Below, piece by piece: positions 63,672 to 64,000 of a stretch of DNA of 64,000 nt (position 1 is its first letter; each line of letters begins with the position of its first letter). Position numbers and translations under genes: made by a program. The stretch covers positions 62,001 through 126,000 of the forward strand of contig JAPYMA010000669.1 of the NCBI GenBank assembly GCA_035041965.1, in the 5' to 3' direction. The notes beneath the pieces were generated by a model. It saw nothing but the letters and a program-made list of their open reading frames with translations. It made no database searches and was not told the DNA's origin. The stretch comes from Anisakis pegreffii. Taxonomy: Eukaryota; Nematoda; Chromadorea; Rhabditida; Anisakidae.

Positions 63672-64000
63672 CTGAATGTGATGATAATGTGTACACATTA
63701 AAATGCAGGCAAAGAGGAATATCGTTTTCGCATGCTGACGTTTTAAATAATGCGATAATTTTTTCTGTTATAACATCTGTTATGATCTCAATTGTGATCG
63801 TTAACTGCATAAAATCAAATTTATGTATGATGGGAACTGACAACGTGAAATGTTATCGTAAACCGATTATTGTTATCATGCATATACGGATTAACACCAA
63901 ATGGAACACATCTAGTTATCGTATTCACGATAGCAACAATACCAAAATATTTATTCATTCTTCATCAACGCATCTATTGAACATTCAATTCGGCGCAACA

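Overview
The window looks like AT-rich nuclear DNA of a nematode. Four multi-exon genes can be recognised. Their products resemble the Caenorhabditis proteins closely in length, domain order and family signatures: RIC-3, CDP-diacylglycerol synthase (CDGS-1) and the mitochondrial carrier DIF-1, plus a bZIP factor of the ATF4/ATF5 type. Introns are mostly 110-550 bases, with a few of about 900-1400, so they are longer than is usual in C. elegans. The species cannot be named from sequence alone.

Layout. 1-13.5 kb has no recognisable gene, only weak exon candidates and simple repeats. 13.5-16.2 kb (+) holds an ATF4-like bZIP gene whose last two exons are clear and whose 5' part is broken across frames. 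17.1-21.9 kb (-) holds a serine-rich gene of unknown family with a possible N-myristoylation site; its first intron carries an 830-bp hAT-like element with perfect 8-bp target duplications. 22-32.6 kb is gene-poor, with a 30-bp tandem repeat, duplicated segments and isolated coding-like exons. 32.6-37.5 kb (+) encodes a single-pass membrane protein with four short EGF-like modules and a cytoplasmic PPSY motif. 40.9-44.2 kb (-) is ric-3. 48.96-53.5 kb (+) is CDP-diacylglycerol synthase. 58.8-61.1 kb (+) is the dif-1 carrier. 61.4-62.1 kb and 63.3-63.7 kb (-) hold 3' exons of one or two unrecognised genes, the second of which continues past the right edge.

The genes do not form an operon or one pathway. 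RIC-3 is an ER chaperone for nicotinic receptors, CDGS-1 makes CDP-diacylglycerol for phosphoinositide and cardiolipin synthesis, and DIF-1 is a mitochondrial inner-membrane carrier. As I recall, the C. elegans orthologues of these three are all on chromosome IV, so the window may show conserved linkage.

Exon limits were set by joining open frames at GT/AG with matching phase and by comparison with remembered family sequences. Across 26 such introns the splice signals are unusually relaxed: 8 donors begin GTT and 10 acceptors are not CAG. No tRNA, rRNA, CRISPR array or bacterial feature was found.
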